Of a stretch of 64,000 nucleotides of DNA, positions 12,480 to 24,953 are shown in pieces. Positions within the stretch are counted from its first letter, which is position 1; the number at the start of each line of letters is the position of its first letter. The translations under genes were made by a program, and so were the position numbers. The notes beneath the pieces were generated by a model, which made no database searches, had not been told where the DNA came from, and saw nothing but the letters and a program-made list of their open reading frames with translations. This DNA is from Anas platyrhynchos (taxonomy: Eukaryota > Chordata > Aves > Anseriformes > Anatidae), in NCBI RefSeq assembly GCF_047663525.1, contig NC_092606.1, forward strand, positions 5,206,501 through 5,270,500. The letters run 5' to 3'.

Positions 12480-13333
12480 GCAGCAACTTAGCAACAAGGA
12501 ATTGGCCAGCTTGGCAGCGTCCATCTGAAGACTGCTCTTTGTTCTTGCCTTGAAGAACAGATTAGTGTGGGAATGACGCCTTGGTTGTCCTTACTGATTT
12601 TTAAATGCCAAATAGTTGGAAATCATGGCTCTGACTGCTAGGAGGAACTTGATTTACAGATGTGAATTCCTCTTTGCTGTTGTGTTGACTCATCTGCCAG
12701 AGAAAACCCAAAGGACACAAAACCCGATCAAGAGTAAAAGCTGTTGGCCATTTACAAGGCCAGTTAGTGGTTTGGTTTGTTTCGTGAGGTGGGGGGATAG
12801 CTAATGTGCTATGCTTTTAGTGGTGAGAGAGGACTGAATTCTGGTTTAATTGCCAAACTTTCTCCTCTGAGTATTTCAGTGAGTAGCAGACCAAAGCCTG
12901 CTGTGCGGGACTGAAGCAGAGGTAGCCCAGCAGTGCTGTGCTGGGGAGGAGGGTCTGTGCTCCAGTTGGTGTGCTGTGAATATGAGTCTCCTGAATATTG
13001 CAGGTCAGTGCTGTTGGGGTGAGCTGTTAAGGGGAGAGGGCCAGTGTGTTTGGAAATGAATTTGTTTTGTTTTGTTTTGGACACAATTATGTGTCAGTAA
13101 GTCACTCCTGCTGCACTTCTCAGGATATGTTGATGCCAGCAAGCAAACCCCTGTGTTCACAGTATTGGTAATTGTTCTTTTCAAAGAATTAGCTGTATTG
13201 TTTCGATCCTATTTTCTTCAAACTGCCATAAACCAGCAGATCTGTGTACACAGCATTGCACACAGTGTTCAGATGTATGCAATAATGTTCTTACTGTGAA
13301 ATTGCTTAGCAGACACACTACTTCCAGAATGTG

Positions 13334-13339
13334 AATAAA
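13334..13339 (+). terminator. Candidate poly(A) signal of SLC46A1
   Basis: AATAAA lies 855 bases after the SLC46A1 stop codon, the first canonical signal downstream. A second AATAAA occurs near 14863. Which is used cannot be told from sequence. Confidence 0.45.
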
Positions 13340-14469
13340 ACCTCCATTCTCTTTCGTGGCTCCTAAAAGGATAGCTTTTTGTGTGCAGCTGTTAATGAGA
13401 TTTGCCCTTGTTTTGCTCCATGCTTCTCTCCATTATTTTCATACTTCTCCTTTTACTGAGGAATTTGTAGCAAAGAAGCCACAGCAGGAAGTTGTCTGCT
13501 GTGTGAAGAATGAGCATGTGAGGGACCTGGGTCAGGAAGAATGCAGTTGTGGGACTTGCGAGCAACCATAACTTGCTTTTCCTGAACACCAGAGTAAAGC
13601 TTTCAGTAGTGCATGGCATATAACCTGCCCTTAAATACGCAGTAAACGTGAAATGTTTATATATAACGTTGTTCCTTGTTTGTTAGGAGTTTCTGGTAAG
13701 AGCAGAACTCGGAAGTAAGGAAGCAGGAGGCTGAGGAGTAGGAGGACTCTGAGACCTGTTTTGTTATGCCTCTTGGTCTGTGTAGCTGTGCTGGTGGACG
13801 TAGGCAGGAGCTACTTGTCTGATTCATGGGCTAAGCCCAGAATTATCCTCCCCCGGGATCAGGGCATGCTGTGAGTGTTGCGTTAGATGTTTGTAGCTGA
13901 ATTGGTTGTGAGGCAAGTTTCTTCTCCACCGACAGATTCCTCATCCTCCAGTATTAACAGCCGCTAAATGTTGCGCAGTGAAGTGAAACTTGTGTACTCG
14001 CTCTACTTTGCTGTTTGTGTCAGGGTGCTTGCAAAGGCAAAATTCAATAGGAACTATTAAGCTCTATCAGAAAAATCGAAGTTTTTTTAGGCTCTCCTCC
14101 AAGAACTACAAGCAAGTACATGATCCATGCATTGTGAGTGTGGGCAGCAGGTAGAGAGAGCCCCTGGGGTCGCAGTGAGCTACATCAGCCCATGCAAGAT
14201 GAACCTGAAGTGTGAACCCCACAGAGAATGGTGCCTGGAAAATTCTGCTGCCAGCAAGCCCTGCCCTGCCAGCGGATGAGAGTGTGACAACAAGAGAGCA
14301 AGTGTGAGAAGGCTGCGGGGAAAGAAGCATGTGACACAAACATAAAAGAGGTTGGGATTTAGAGTATAAACCAAATTTATTAATAATGTCCAATAGAACA
14401 ACTTTAAATACTTTCTGACATGGCATGGCAAAGGGGTAAGGAAGGGTGAGAACAGAAGCATTTATTTTA

Positions 14470-14524
14470 GGAATTGGACTTGATGATCTTACTGGGTCCC
14501 TTCCAACTCAGATGTTCTATGATC
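14470..14524 (+). mobile_element. CR1 LINE 3'-end remnant
   Basis: The segment has the characteristic CR1 tail order: GGACTTGATGATCTT, then GGGTCCCTTCCAACTCA, then TTCTATGATC. Only about 55 bases are recognisable, so it is a short, old, 5'-truncated copy. Confidence 0.7.
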
Positions 14525-16822
14525 TCCTTGGGGATGTCTGCTTTGACTGGAAGTGGACGGGCATGGGGTGTTTTGTCAAGAGCAGTGAGTTCATCAGGGT
14601 GAAGATAATCGCCTAACAGGGAAACAGGATGAGTTACAGTCTGGGCAGCTGGGGCATGGGCTGTGATCTCAGTGCAGGTAAGACACCAAAGCTGTAGAGG
14701 ACAACTAAATCTTGTCTATTGAGTGGAGGGTGAGGAGGTTAAATGCTAGAGAGCTCCTGGGAAACAAGACACGAGAATCTTACTGTGTGTTATTTTAGAG
14801 AGAAAAATCCTTTGGACTGTTTGTGTGGGACTCCTTTAATGGCCACAGAGGCCTTGACCTTCAATAAATTACTCAGGATTTTTCCCTGAAGCAGCTCACA
14901 AGTTGCTTTTATCCTCTGGCAGATTCACCTTTGGGCTCATCTGCTGCCTTCCTCGTATTTAATCTGAAGATTAGGTGATGCTATTTCTGATGAGGGCTGG
15001 GCAGACCTGGCTATTAACCTTTCACTGGAGAGCAAAGACGCCATTATCTGTGAGCTGATAAGAGCTCTCCATAAAGCTCTGATTAAGCACCAGAATTTAA
15101 CTTACTTTTCTTCTTACGATATGCTCATAAATCCAAGCCAAAAGGAGTTGTGTTTATGTGCAGTTATGTGTCATGCCAGCTAAGGCAGGTAGCAAGGCTT
15201 CACGGAGAGCCAAGGTGAGTGCTTGTGGGCTGGAACATAGCTCTGCCTCCTCATTGCCTCCTGGAAAGGGTGGGTTAGCCTGAGCAGGGACAGGCTGAGG
15301 AATTTCCTACTGCATCAGCCTGATCCCCAGAGTGCTGGGCAGGCTGCTGCTCCCTGGGCATGGCTTGCTCGAGTGTGTCCTGAGTGAGGAAGTCTTTTGC
15401 GTTAGTAACCGTGCTCTGCACCAAAACAGAAGAACGCAGGTAGGAGTTGCAGTGTCTGGTCCTAATTGCAAAATACCATGTTGTTGAAAGCCTAATCGCC
15501 CTCCGAGCAGGTGTGAGAAGCCGGACAAGGCCAGGAGGGCAGAATTCAGAGGCGTGTCGGGGTGCTCTCAGCCTGTGCTCACACCTAGCAGCCTCCACCT
15601 GCCCTTTGCGTCAACCTCGGCTCTTACCTGATATTTCAAGGTGAGTAGCTACAAAAAAGATCTGGTGGGCGTTGGGAAGAGGCTGGTAAAAGGAAACAAG
15701 TGCTGTTTGGTATTGCATCCAGCAGCGTGGGGACGTCCCTGAGCCGGAGGAGCTTAGCCAGGGCTGTCGGGGTAAGTGCTAGGCCGCAAAGGGATGTGCC
15801 AGCCCCTGCTCGAAGGAACAGACCGTAGAGGAGATCTGCTGTGGAGCACCAACAACAGAATAAAATGCAGCCAGTGGAAAACATCTCCACAAGTACAGTG
15901 CAGCAGTTAGCATCGTCCGTATCTGCCTGGATATACGTTTTGCAGAGTCGCAATCCAGCCTCCTGTGCCTTACAGATAAATAAATACACCTGATAAAAGT
16001 GGTAAAGCTGAGACACCGGACGGAGGGAAAGGCGGTGGTTTTAAAGCACTTTTTTTTTTGGTAAAGACCCTTTGGAAACTTCCTGTGACCTAAAGCCAAA
16101 CCTCTGCCACCAGAGCTAAGAGCACAAAGTGGTTTTGCAGCATTAGGAGGAGAAAGGCCTCGAGGAGGGAGCAAGCTTGGGTGATAAAGGGATATTGCTG
16201 GGGAAGAGAAAGCTTCTGCCGAGCAGTTTGGAAGGCCTGTGCGTGTTATCTTTCCCAAACACAGGGATTTTGTTGGGGCTTAGCTTTTGTTTGCTCTTTC
16301 CCACCCACACCAATGTTCCTGCAGCACCCAGCAGAGGCCATGGTGTCCTCCTGCAGCGAACCCCTGGAAAACCCCACAACTTTAGCTCCTTGGAAGCTGC
16401 CTCCTCTTTGGCTTCATCTCTGGGGGGAGCTGCAGCCTTCTGCAGGGGGGCTGCACTGTCCTGGTCCCCCCTGCACCCCCTGCACTGCGGGAGGCTCAGC
16501 CTGCAGGTCCTGCTGCCCCAAAGGATGGCCTGAAAAACAGCTCATCCACCCCAGGGGCTGCCCTGGAGGCTCACCGGGCACCCTACGAGGGAGCGCTGGC
16601 CTTTCAGCCCCAAGGGCTTGCATTTGGAGGGCGGAGGGGGGCTAACGCCCCATGGCTGCCTGAGCCACGGCCTGGTCTCAAGCCAAGAGGTGTCAGGTCC
16701 TGAGGGAGAGAGGGTAGGGAAGGTACTAGGATGGGGGAAAATCTAGAGGGAGAAACTCGGCCCCACGGAAATAGGGGTCACCTGGATAAGTCTGCGGGGG
16801 GGCTGAGGCAGTCGAGCTGCTC

Positions 16823-19800
16823 CTAGGTCTGCCCGGGAGCAGGCAAACAGTCCAGGCCGTTCTCCGATCCCGCCGAGGAATCCCGGGAGGACCGGCCCTG
16901 GAGAAAGCGGATGATTTTGTCGATCGTGGCCTCCTGGTACTCGTGGGACCATCTGCGTTTGAGAGGAAACCCGAAGTTAACTTTTTTTTGTGTGCGAGAT
17001 GCCACGAGCCAGCTCAGCGCATGTCAGCCAGGCGGCCGTCCCCCTGCCTGCACCCCAGCTCCCCGGGAGCACCCCTTTTCCCCTCAGGGAATGCAGAAAC
17101 ACTGAATGCCACAGCAAAACCCCTTCTCCTTGGGGAATAGGGGAAGGAGGGCTGTGGGCAGCTCAGGAAGCTCCTGCCTGGGGGACCAGGGGGCAAGGAC
17201 GGGTGTCCTCCATTTGGCAGTGGGGTGGCAGCTCCGCGATCCAGAGCAGAACCGTGGTGGGGACCTTTGCTCCCTCGTGCCCTGGAGTATCTGAAGTGAC
17301 TCAGCTCCCCTTTGGCCTCTTCTACCTCCCTCATCTCCCCAGTTTCCTTGTGCTCTTTGCTACTGCTTATGCAAGCCGTCCTCTCCTCGTGTGGAGGAAT
17401 CAGCCCCGCAGGCCCGGTTCCTCCCACTTACTTGATGCCATTAAATTTCAGGACGGCCCTCATGTCCTTGGGGAGGGTTTCTGGGTCAGGCCACTCAAAA
17501 TGGTCTGTAACGGGTACAATGTTCTTGCCAGAGTTCAGGGCTGTCACAATCTCCTGCAGGAACACCAAGTGCTCGGGGTTAGGGCCTGCGCCACCCCATC
17601 GCCTCCGGGCCCCCCACCCCTTGGCATCTCCCACCTTGTGCACCCAGTCCTTGCACTCGGGGTCCGCCATGCACTTATCCAGCGCGTTGGGCGAGAGGAC
17701 CAGCACGAAGTTACGGGCGCTCAGGACGCTCTGGATCAGCTTGTCCTCGAACTTCCCTGCCTCCAGCTTCTCCACGTCGATGAAGACGCTGAAGCCGTGC
17801 AGCTGCAGGTGGACCTTCAGCAGGCTGGGGGGTGAGAGGAGACGGCGCCCAGGCTTCGTGTGCTGTCCCACCACGTCGGCCAAGACGTCGTGAGACCGAG
17901 GAGCAGCAGAGGGCACGGTCCTTGAGGTGCCAGCTGCCAGCCCAGCCCACTTACAGGCAGCTGGGCTCATGGGGAAGATAAGGAGCAGGACACCAACACC
18001 CTGCTGCCACCTCCTGCGGCTCCACTGGCACAGTGCAAGAAGAGGGTGAGGCAGTGGAACAGGACGGCAGCGATGGGACTGGGAATTTGCAGGATCACCG
18101 TGCAGTTTGGGTGCTTTTAGTCCCCACCTGCACAGCAGATTTTAACAGCCTCCCCCCACCCCTTTGTGTTTTTGTCCCAGCGCCGTGACGCTGCCCGCAG
18201 CACCCACCTGGCCAGCTGCGAGCCGGTGCTCCTCCGGTAGCTGATAAACACATCGGTGCCATCCGACGCAGTTTGCAGCGTTATAGGGGAGTGAAGCATT
18301 TCTAAAGCACAACGAACCGCAAGCAAAAATTACAAAAACGCCTGAGCACTCATCCCAAACAACCCCCAGCGCTCATCTCCGCGCAGCCGGCGGCGGCACC
18401 CGCACCCCTGGCGGCGGAGAGGATGCGGACACGGTGGAAGCCAGTGGCGATGTGGCAGTCGTCCTGCAGCTGCTGCTCCGTCACGCGGTGCAGGAAGCTG
18501 CGGTTGATGCCGCAGGTCAGCAGGTTGTAGGTGTACTGCCGAAACCGGGGGTCAATGCCTCCCAACCAGTCGGCCAGGTTGCTGCGGTCGCAGGTGGAGT
18601 AGTTGGCGAAGGTTTTCAGCTCCGTCAGCTCCCGGAAAAACCTGGCAGAGGGGAAAGGAGAAGCATAGGGGAGGCCCCCTTCTCCTGCTGGACCAGGAAA
18701 GACACAGAGATGTTTGGGAGCATGTCCTCAGCTGTGTCAGACGGGGTGTGCCAACGTGCCGTGGTGCAGAATGAACAAAATGGGGACAAAAGTCTGCACG
18801 GCTCTGGTTGTGCTGGTCCTCAGGGCGCAGAGGCACGAGGAGCTCGGCTAAAGGATGAGGAGATCTGTAAGTTCACCCCCTTCTGGGTAACCTGCAGCAT
18901 CCTGCCTCAGTTTCTATGCCATTGCTGGCCTCTCCCCACCCCACAGCTGCACGTCGCATCCTCTGGGTCACATCCTGCTCTGGAAAAGCCCTGGCAGCCC
19001 GGGTTTCCTCTTTGGGGAATCCCTCTTCTTGTCCTTGCAAGAAAAGGAAGGTGCACACCTTCGCCCTGGCTCTGCCAGCGTGCCCTGCTAGTGCTCTTAC
19101 CTCTTGCGGGTGATACTGGAGCCCATCCCCAGGTCCTCCTGCAGCTCCTCCTCCGTCAGCCTCAGGAGAATATCCCCGTCCACCTGGTGGTCCTGCCGAG
19201 AGAGATCCAGGCTGGAGACCCAGACCTGTGGGGTCTGGCTGGCACCACGCTCAGGCCCGTGGGACTGCTGGAGGCCTGGCACCCACAAGAGCCCTGTCCC
19301 CGAATATTTGGGCTATATTTTCTCTCTGGGACAGCAGCCCCTGCTCGGTGCATGCAGAGGGAGGTGGGAGAGGACGGCAGGGTCACCCAGTGCTGATGTG
19401 TGCATGGGAAACCTCTGGGGTGAGATTTTTGCACCTCTGCTGCGGGATGGGGCAGAAGGGCCCCCGCTGGTGCCCTCGCCCCATCACGCAGCCCTACCAG
19501 GAAGCTCTGGCAGTATTTGTTGAATCCGATCTGCTGCAGCCACGTCTGCACCTCGCAGGGCTTCCAGTTGGGCACCGTGGGCAGGATGCGCCGAGGAACC
19601 TCCTCCCCTATCATGCGCAGCACCTTTTTGGCCAGGGAGGAGGTGGTGCTGCTGGTGGAGTAGCACACCACCCGCTTCAGGCTCTGCGTGGCCCCGATCT
19701 CGCTGAAAATCTGGGGACACAGAGGGAAGGAGCATCACTTTGCTTCCCCAACCCCATGCTGGGCGAGCTCAAGGGGGCACAAACCACATCAGGATGCAGC

Positions 19801-22797
19801 GGCAGCGTCTTTCCCTTTTGGCACCTCCTTCCCCGGGGCCGACCTCCCTTTTTACCTTGGTTTGCTTCTGCCTGGTTTTGATGGCAGCCTCGGCGCACAG
19901 GTAGAAGGCGGCGATGCACTGCGCCTCCAGCCTCGAGCTGTCCAGCAAAGGGACCAGGCGCTGCAGGTCCTCGGCCGTCCTGCCCTGGCTGCTGTCGCTG
20001 CTGCCCAGCATTCGGCAGGCGAAGCGCTCCGGGTCCAGCGAGGCGATGAAGGGCTCCACGAGCGCCAGCGTCCCCGAGCGCTCCACCTCCTTCTCGATCT
20101 CCTTGTTGGTGGCCAGCACCGTGATGGCCAGGCAGGCGTGCAGGCGGATCAGCTCGTCGTCCCGGGAGAACACCAGTGGGAAAAGCCACTCGGCTGTCCT
20201 CTTCTCGATCATCAGGCGCTGGTTGGCCTGCCCGCCGTGCATGGCGCAGTTGGCCAAGGCCATGGCGCAGTGGCGCAGCACGACGGGGTCCGTCCAGCGG
20301 CACCAGTAGAGGATGGCATCCAGGCCCCCGTCGGAGATGAGCTGGGAGCAGGTCTCCTCCGTGTGCTTGAACATGTGCTCCAGGATGCCGGAGACGCTCT
20401 GCGCCAGCGGGGGGATGTCTCGCTCCTTGGCTAAATTCAGGATCACCCCCAGACCGATCCGAGCGATCCGATCCCTGCGGGAAGGAGAGGTGCAGGTGGG
20501 TGAGGGGCAGGTGGGACCACACGGACCCCCCCAAAGCCTTGGTGGTGAGTGCCCCGCGACAGCCAGATGTCTCCCTGTGGGTCTCAGCTGCCAGATGTGC
20601 CACCAGGCTGTGGCACAGCGAGATGTGAGATTGGAGGAGGTGATCACAGTGCCCATCTCTCCAGCTCCAGGTGAGACACGTGTAGGAACCAGCAGTGCAG
20701 GGTGGGCTAAGGCCAGGCAGATCTGTTCAGCCAGCTCTCCTGTGAGCTGCTTCGTGCTCTGGGCTGAAAACCTGTTTGCCCCCAGCCAGCGTTCCCCTCT
20801 GGCTGCTCTGTCACCTGCTGGGACACGGCCACGCACAGCTCTGTGCTGTCCTGCATGGGGACCAGAACAAGGTGCCTGGATGTGGCCGTGCCCAAAAGGT
20901 GCGGGCTGGAGAAGGGGGAAACATCGAGCACTTTGCTGCCCTGTGTGAGGAGCAACGCTCTCCTGGCCTTAGACATGAATGATTTTAGTGGCTCTGCTCC
21001 ATTCACAAGCACGGCTGCCCCTTGCTGCTCCCACAGAGCCCAAACCCTTGATGGCAGCGACGTGTTTGCCCCCCAGCGATGCTGGGGCCGAGGGCACCGC
21101 AGCCTCCCCGCGCTGGCAGGCAGGACGGGCATTTCTGGGAAGCCCGCGTGGCTGGGGCTGACCTTGGGGCAGATTTGGCAGCAAACGCTGTGGAGAGCTC
21201 TGGAAAAAAAAAAAATCCTGCATCCTGCAGCTGGCTCCCAGCTCAGCCAGGGGGTGGGTGGCTGCCACGGCCCCCCAGGTGAGCAGTGAGGGGCTGGGGG
21301 CTACAAACTGCTCCTGGGGCAGAGATGGCCTCTCCAGCAGTGCTGTCTCCTGCCAGGAAGATAAGTGCTGCGCTCAGCCCGTGCCAGCGGTTTCCTGGGA
21401 TTAATTCCACCCTAATGGACTTGCCCGATTTAGCCGCTGCTCCTTTTTCCTGCCACGGCACTCACTGGGGGCCAGGCTGCGAGTCCACGACCTGACAGCG
21501 CCGTGCGTTGTGCCTGAGGCCGGGGCAGGACCGTGAGCTCTGGCCAGGCTTCCTCAGCGTGCTCCCAATGTGCTGGTTTGGGGCAGGCTGGGCTCGGGCG
21601 CACTGTGCCAAAACTGGCTGCCTGACCCCAAAAACGGGGCCTCAGGAGCTGTCTGCTGATTTGGGGTTTGGGGCAAAGGGATGAGCAGCGCCCACGGGGA
21701 TGGAGAGGAACCCTGGGGTTGTTCAGGTGGTGGCTGTGCGCTCAGGCATGCCGGGTGCCCCGTGTGCATGCTTGTGCATGCCTCGTGCACACACGTGCGC
21801 ACACACTCCCATCCGTGCCGATGCTCTGGCAGAGCCAGCTGCGTGCCCTCACCTGTCCCGGGGCACAGCGAGTGCATCTCCAGCCTCTGATCTAGGAGCC
21901 ACGGGCTGGGGGCTCCCAGGGCCACCAAACAGCCCCCTCCTTACGGCCTCCGCTCCACCCCGTCAGCAGCAGGAATTCTCTGGGCACCAGCTCCATCCTC
22001 TGTGGTTAAGGCTAAGGCGTTGTTGCGCCTCTCACCCTCCGGATCAGACGCTCTGGGCCAGCCAACCAGCCCCAGCTCACCCACAGAGGGCTTTTTGGGG
22101 ACACCTGGGTGGCCCTAGGCTGGATGTGGCTCTTGAGGACACCCCGCTCCTCGCCAGCATCCCCCGTGCTGGGGCTGCTCCTGCTCCTCCAGCTGGGTCA
22201 GAGCATTGCCCAGGGACCCCGCGTGCAAGTGGGGGGCTGCAGAGGGGTTTGGTGAGCTGGGAGTACCCAGAGCAGGGAAATGTGGGGGACATCACTGGAA
22301 GAAATCCCTGCTGTGTGAGGCAGGGAAGGCTTTTTGCAGACTCACCTGTTTTCTGCCACCAGGATCTGCTCCAGCAGCTTCCCCGCCTGGCACTTGGTCT
22401 CCAGCTCCGCCGTGTAGAGCAGGTTGAGCAGCAGGTCCAGGCCCCCCTCCAGGCGGATCACGTCGCACAGCACTTTGGCCACGTCCCTCCCCAGGGTGGG
22501 CATCCCCCAGGCCTCCTCCACCAGCTGGAAAACCTCGCCGATGGCCTGCCTCAGCTCGCCGGGGCCGGCCGCCTGCTTGGCGCAGGCGATGGAGCGCTGC
22601 AGCGCGGGCAGGATGCGCTCCAGGGCCGCCCGTACGTCCGTGTTCACCCCGGGAGAAACCTCACGGCGCTCCCCGGAGCTGCCAGCAGCCCAGCACCCTG
22701 CCTGGCTCACGCACTCGGGCACCTCCAGCCTCTCCATGCCCGACATGGCGAAGAGGCGGCAGAGTTTGTAGACGGAGACGAGCAGGGTGAGCACCAT
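16823..22797 (-). CDS. SARM1: SARM1, NAD+ hydrolase with ARM, SAM and TIR domains
   Basis: Nine coding exons in transcript order: 22346-22797, 19856-20474, 19498-19710, 19101-19192, 18406-18641, 18208-18301, 17635-17824, 17432-17553, 16823-16952; 715 residues (human 724). SARM1 cleaves NAD+ and drives axon degeneration after injury. Residues 1-20 ([20 protein letters not shown]) are the hydrophobic/basic mitochondrial leader; about 60-390 are autoinhibitory ARM repeats; about 400-535 are two tandem SAM domains ([24 protein letters not shown]); about 545-690 is the TIR domain ([25 protein letters not shown]). The catalytic glutamate matching human Glu642 is residue 633, the first codon of exon 8 ([14 protein letters not shown]), so the enzyme looks active. 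The exon 5 donor is a weak GTGCGG but gives the correct phase. It is divergent from VTN, as in mammals. Confidence 0.96.
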
Positions 22798-23689
22798 CCG
22801 CAGCCCCTAGCGCAGCATCCTCAGCGCCCACCGGGCCTGCCAGGAACAGACAATGGCTCCTGTTGTGTTTTTTTTTTGGAGGGGACACCCCTGAGCTGTG
22901 TGGGGTGGGGCTGGAGGGGGAGGATGGAGCTGGAAGCGATGGCACAGCCGCTTCACCAGGGCCAGGCTCAGCATCCCAGCTCCCCAGCAGCTGATGTCAC
23001 CCGCGCCAGGCGCCGCCTCTCCAAGGAGGGGCTCCTCCGCAGCAGCCCCCTCCTCGCTGCAGATGCTCTGCCGGACCCCCAGCCCTCCTCTCGCAGCCCC
23101 TGCTGTCCCCCCATCACCCCCAGGCACCCCCCCGTTGCCCTTGTGGCCGATCTCCCTGGGATTCTCCGCACCCAGAGCCGGGGAAGGGGGCGCAGGGCGA
23201 TGGCACAGCGGTGGCCGTGGTCACGGCGTGGCCGTGGCCCTCTTGGCTCTGTGGCTTGGGTTTATTTTGCATCATTGTGGTGGGCCGAGCAGCTACCCTG
23301 GCCATGGCGGAAATTCAGAGCAGCTCTTCTGGGTGGGCTCGGGATTTGCATGATAAAAGGAAAGAGCAGAGGCAGCCTGGGCCCCTTTTATTTTCCTTTT
23401 TCCAGGCCGGACGTGCTCAGGGCAGAAATGCTGGGGATGCTGCTCGCCAGTGCTGGGAGGAGCAGCTTAAATCCTTGGCTCCAAAAGCAGGCTGCTGCCG
23501 GCTCAGACTGGGACTTAAATTCAAGTTGAGGTTTTAATGCCACGGAGCCTCTTTTAATCCTCTCTGAATCCGATACGCGGGGACAGACGCAGGAAGGGGA
23601 CCTCAGCTCACGGCAGCAGACAGCAAACGAGGCGACCCGAGCAGCGCAGGACCGCGGCAGCCCCTCGGCACAGAACAGTAAGAGATTTC

Positions 23690-23707
23690 CTGATAAGCTC
23701 TTATCAG
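23690..23707. promoter_or_regulatory. Inverted pair of GATA motifs
   Basis: CTGATAAG and CTTATCAG face each other across two bases, an exact inverted repeat of two WGATAR sites. It lies in the SARM1-VTN spacer, 893 bases from the SARM1 start and about 1.25 kb before VTN. Could be an enhancer element; could also be chance. Confidence 0.35.
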
Positions 23708-24448
23708 TCCCGGGGCAGCGATAGGGGTGGCGGTGCGGCACGGCAGGAGGATTGGCTGCCTCAGAGGGGGCAAAAATCAAACCCTTCCCTTCGGCTCTCC
23801 CCAACAAGCCCCGAGAGCTTTGTTTCGCTTCCTTTTGCTTTTGGGGAGGGATTTCAAGCAGCAGAGATCTGCCGGGAGGTTGGTGGGGGCCAGGAGGAGC
23901 CGGAGGGCAGATGGTGAGCTTGGGACGAGCTGATCAGCAGGAGCAGCTCCAAGCCCAGCCCTTCCCATCCCAGCCACCCCAAAAGCCTCGCAGGGCTCGC
24001 ACCAGGGGTGACACAGCCAGGACCGAGGGGCAGGAGGGGTCAGAGGGGGGCTGCAGGAGAAGCCCTGCCCCATTAGCCCACTGCTGGTGCCTCTCCAAGG
24101 CTCTCCCTGTGGGTGCAAGCGCGTTTCTCAACACCAAGCTGGACTCTTCCCAGCAAAGGTGGGAGCAGCCAGTGCTGGGAACTGCCCTCAGCAGAGACAA
24201 AGCCCGTGGAGAAGAGGGCAGCGGCACCGCCAGCCTGCTTGGTGTCTTCTCTCCCCAAAACCTGTCACTTTTTGAAGCCTATCGTGGTGACGCTGCCACC
24301 CCGGGCTGGGCAGAGCCCAGCGGAGCTCCTGCCCCGGCAGGGGACCTGCTGGAGGTGGCGTTGCCATCGCCTCGTGCGCTTTTGCTCCTTGCCCCGATTA
24401 AATAACCATCCCGGAGTTATCAGGAGCTGTCGAAAGAGCTGAGTCGAC

Positions 24449-24461
24449 ATTAATTAGTAAC
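24449..24461 (-). promoter_or_regulatory. Candidate HNF1 site upstream of VTN
   Basis: On the minus strand the bases read GTTACTAATTAAT, which fits the HNF1 consensus GTTAATNATTAAC at all but two of the fixed positions. It lies about 500 bases before the VTN start codon. Vitronectin is a liver plasma protein, so a hepatocyte factor site is reasonable. Motif evidence only. Confidence 0.4.
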
Positions 24462-24953
24462 TGAAAAGATTCGTCGGAAAGGGAATGATGGGAGCAAAAT
24501 ACACAGCCTTTTGTTTGCCTACCGCAGCGAAAGCGCACGGGGCTTCCCCTCTGCCACCCGGCCACTCACCCCCGGCCCCTGCTCCGTGGGCGCAGTGGTG
24601 CCAGCGGCCCCATCCCGCCCCTGCCTCCCTTGGGGCTCCCCACTTCTCCTTCCAGCCTGTCTGCCATCGAGAAAATCCCCCAAATCCCCCCCGAAAAATG
24701 GTGCTGTTCTGGGAGAGCGTAACCCGGAGCTTTTCCCTTTGCCCTCGGAGGGCTGCTCAAGCTCAGCTCGTGCTGCGGGGGGGAGCGGGCAGGGGCAGCG
24801 AGCGCCTCTGCCCCATCTCCCTCCTCGTTGACCTTGCCCTGTTTGCTTTCCCCGGCCGGGGCAGGCTGAGCAAACAGCGGATGCTGGGGCCCCGGCGACG
24901 GCCACGCTCCAGCCCGCTCAGTCGCAGGAGGGCTGCGCTCCCGGCTGCCCACC

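Larger units (their letters stand above)
12480..16822. other. Convergent intergenic region between SLC46A1 and SARM1 (3' UTRs)
   Basis: Holds the presumed 3' UTR of SLC46A1 and, on the other strand, that of SARM1, whose mammalian 3' UTR is several kilobases long. Minus-strand AATAAA copies (read as TTTATT on plus) near 14371 and 14460 could end a long SARM1 message. One CR1 remnant is present. I see no additional coding gene; open frames at 15.3-16.6 kb lack splice-linked conserved protein. Confidence 0.55.
22798..24953. other. Intergenic region between divergent SARM1 and VTN
   Basis: About 2.2 kb, GC-rich near both genes. It contains a paired GATA motif near 23.7 kb and an HNF1-like site near 24.45 kb (listed separately). 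Long open frames across it are by-products of high GC; none shows a recognised protein. Confidence 0.55.

Noticed and set aside
15275-16645. Several open frames between SLC46A1 and SARM1
   Set aside because: Overlap each other on both strands, no shared splice logic, no recognised protein; most likely 3' UTR.
21700-23529. 609-codon open frame on the plus strand
   Set aside because: Antisense to SARM1 exon 1 and flanking GC-rich DNA; no conserved protein, crosses a real coding exon on the other strand.
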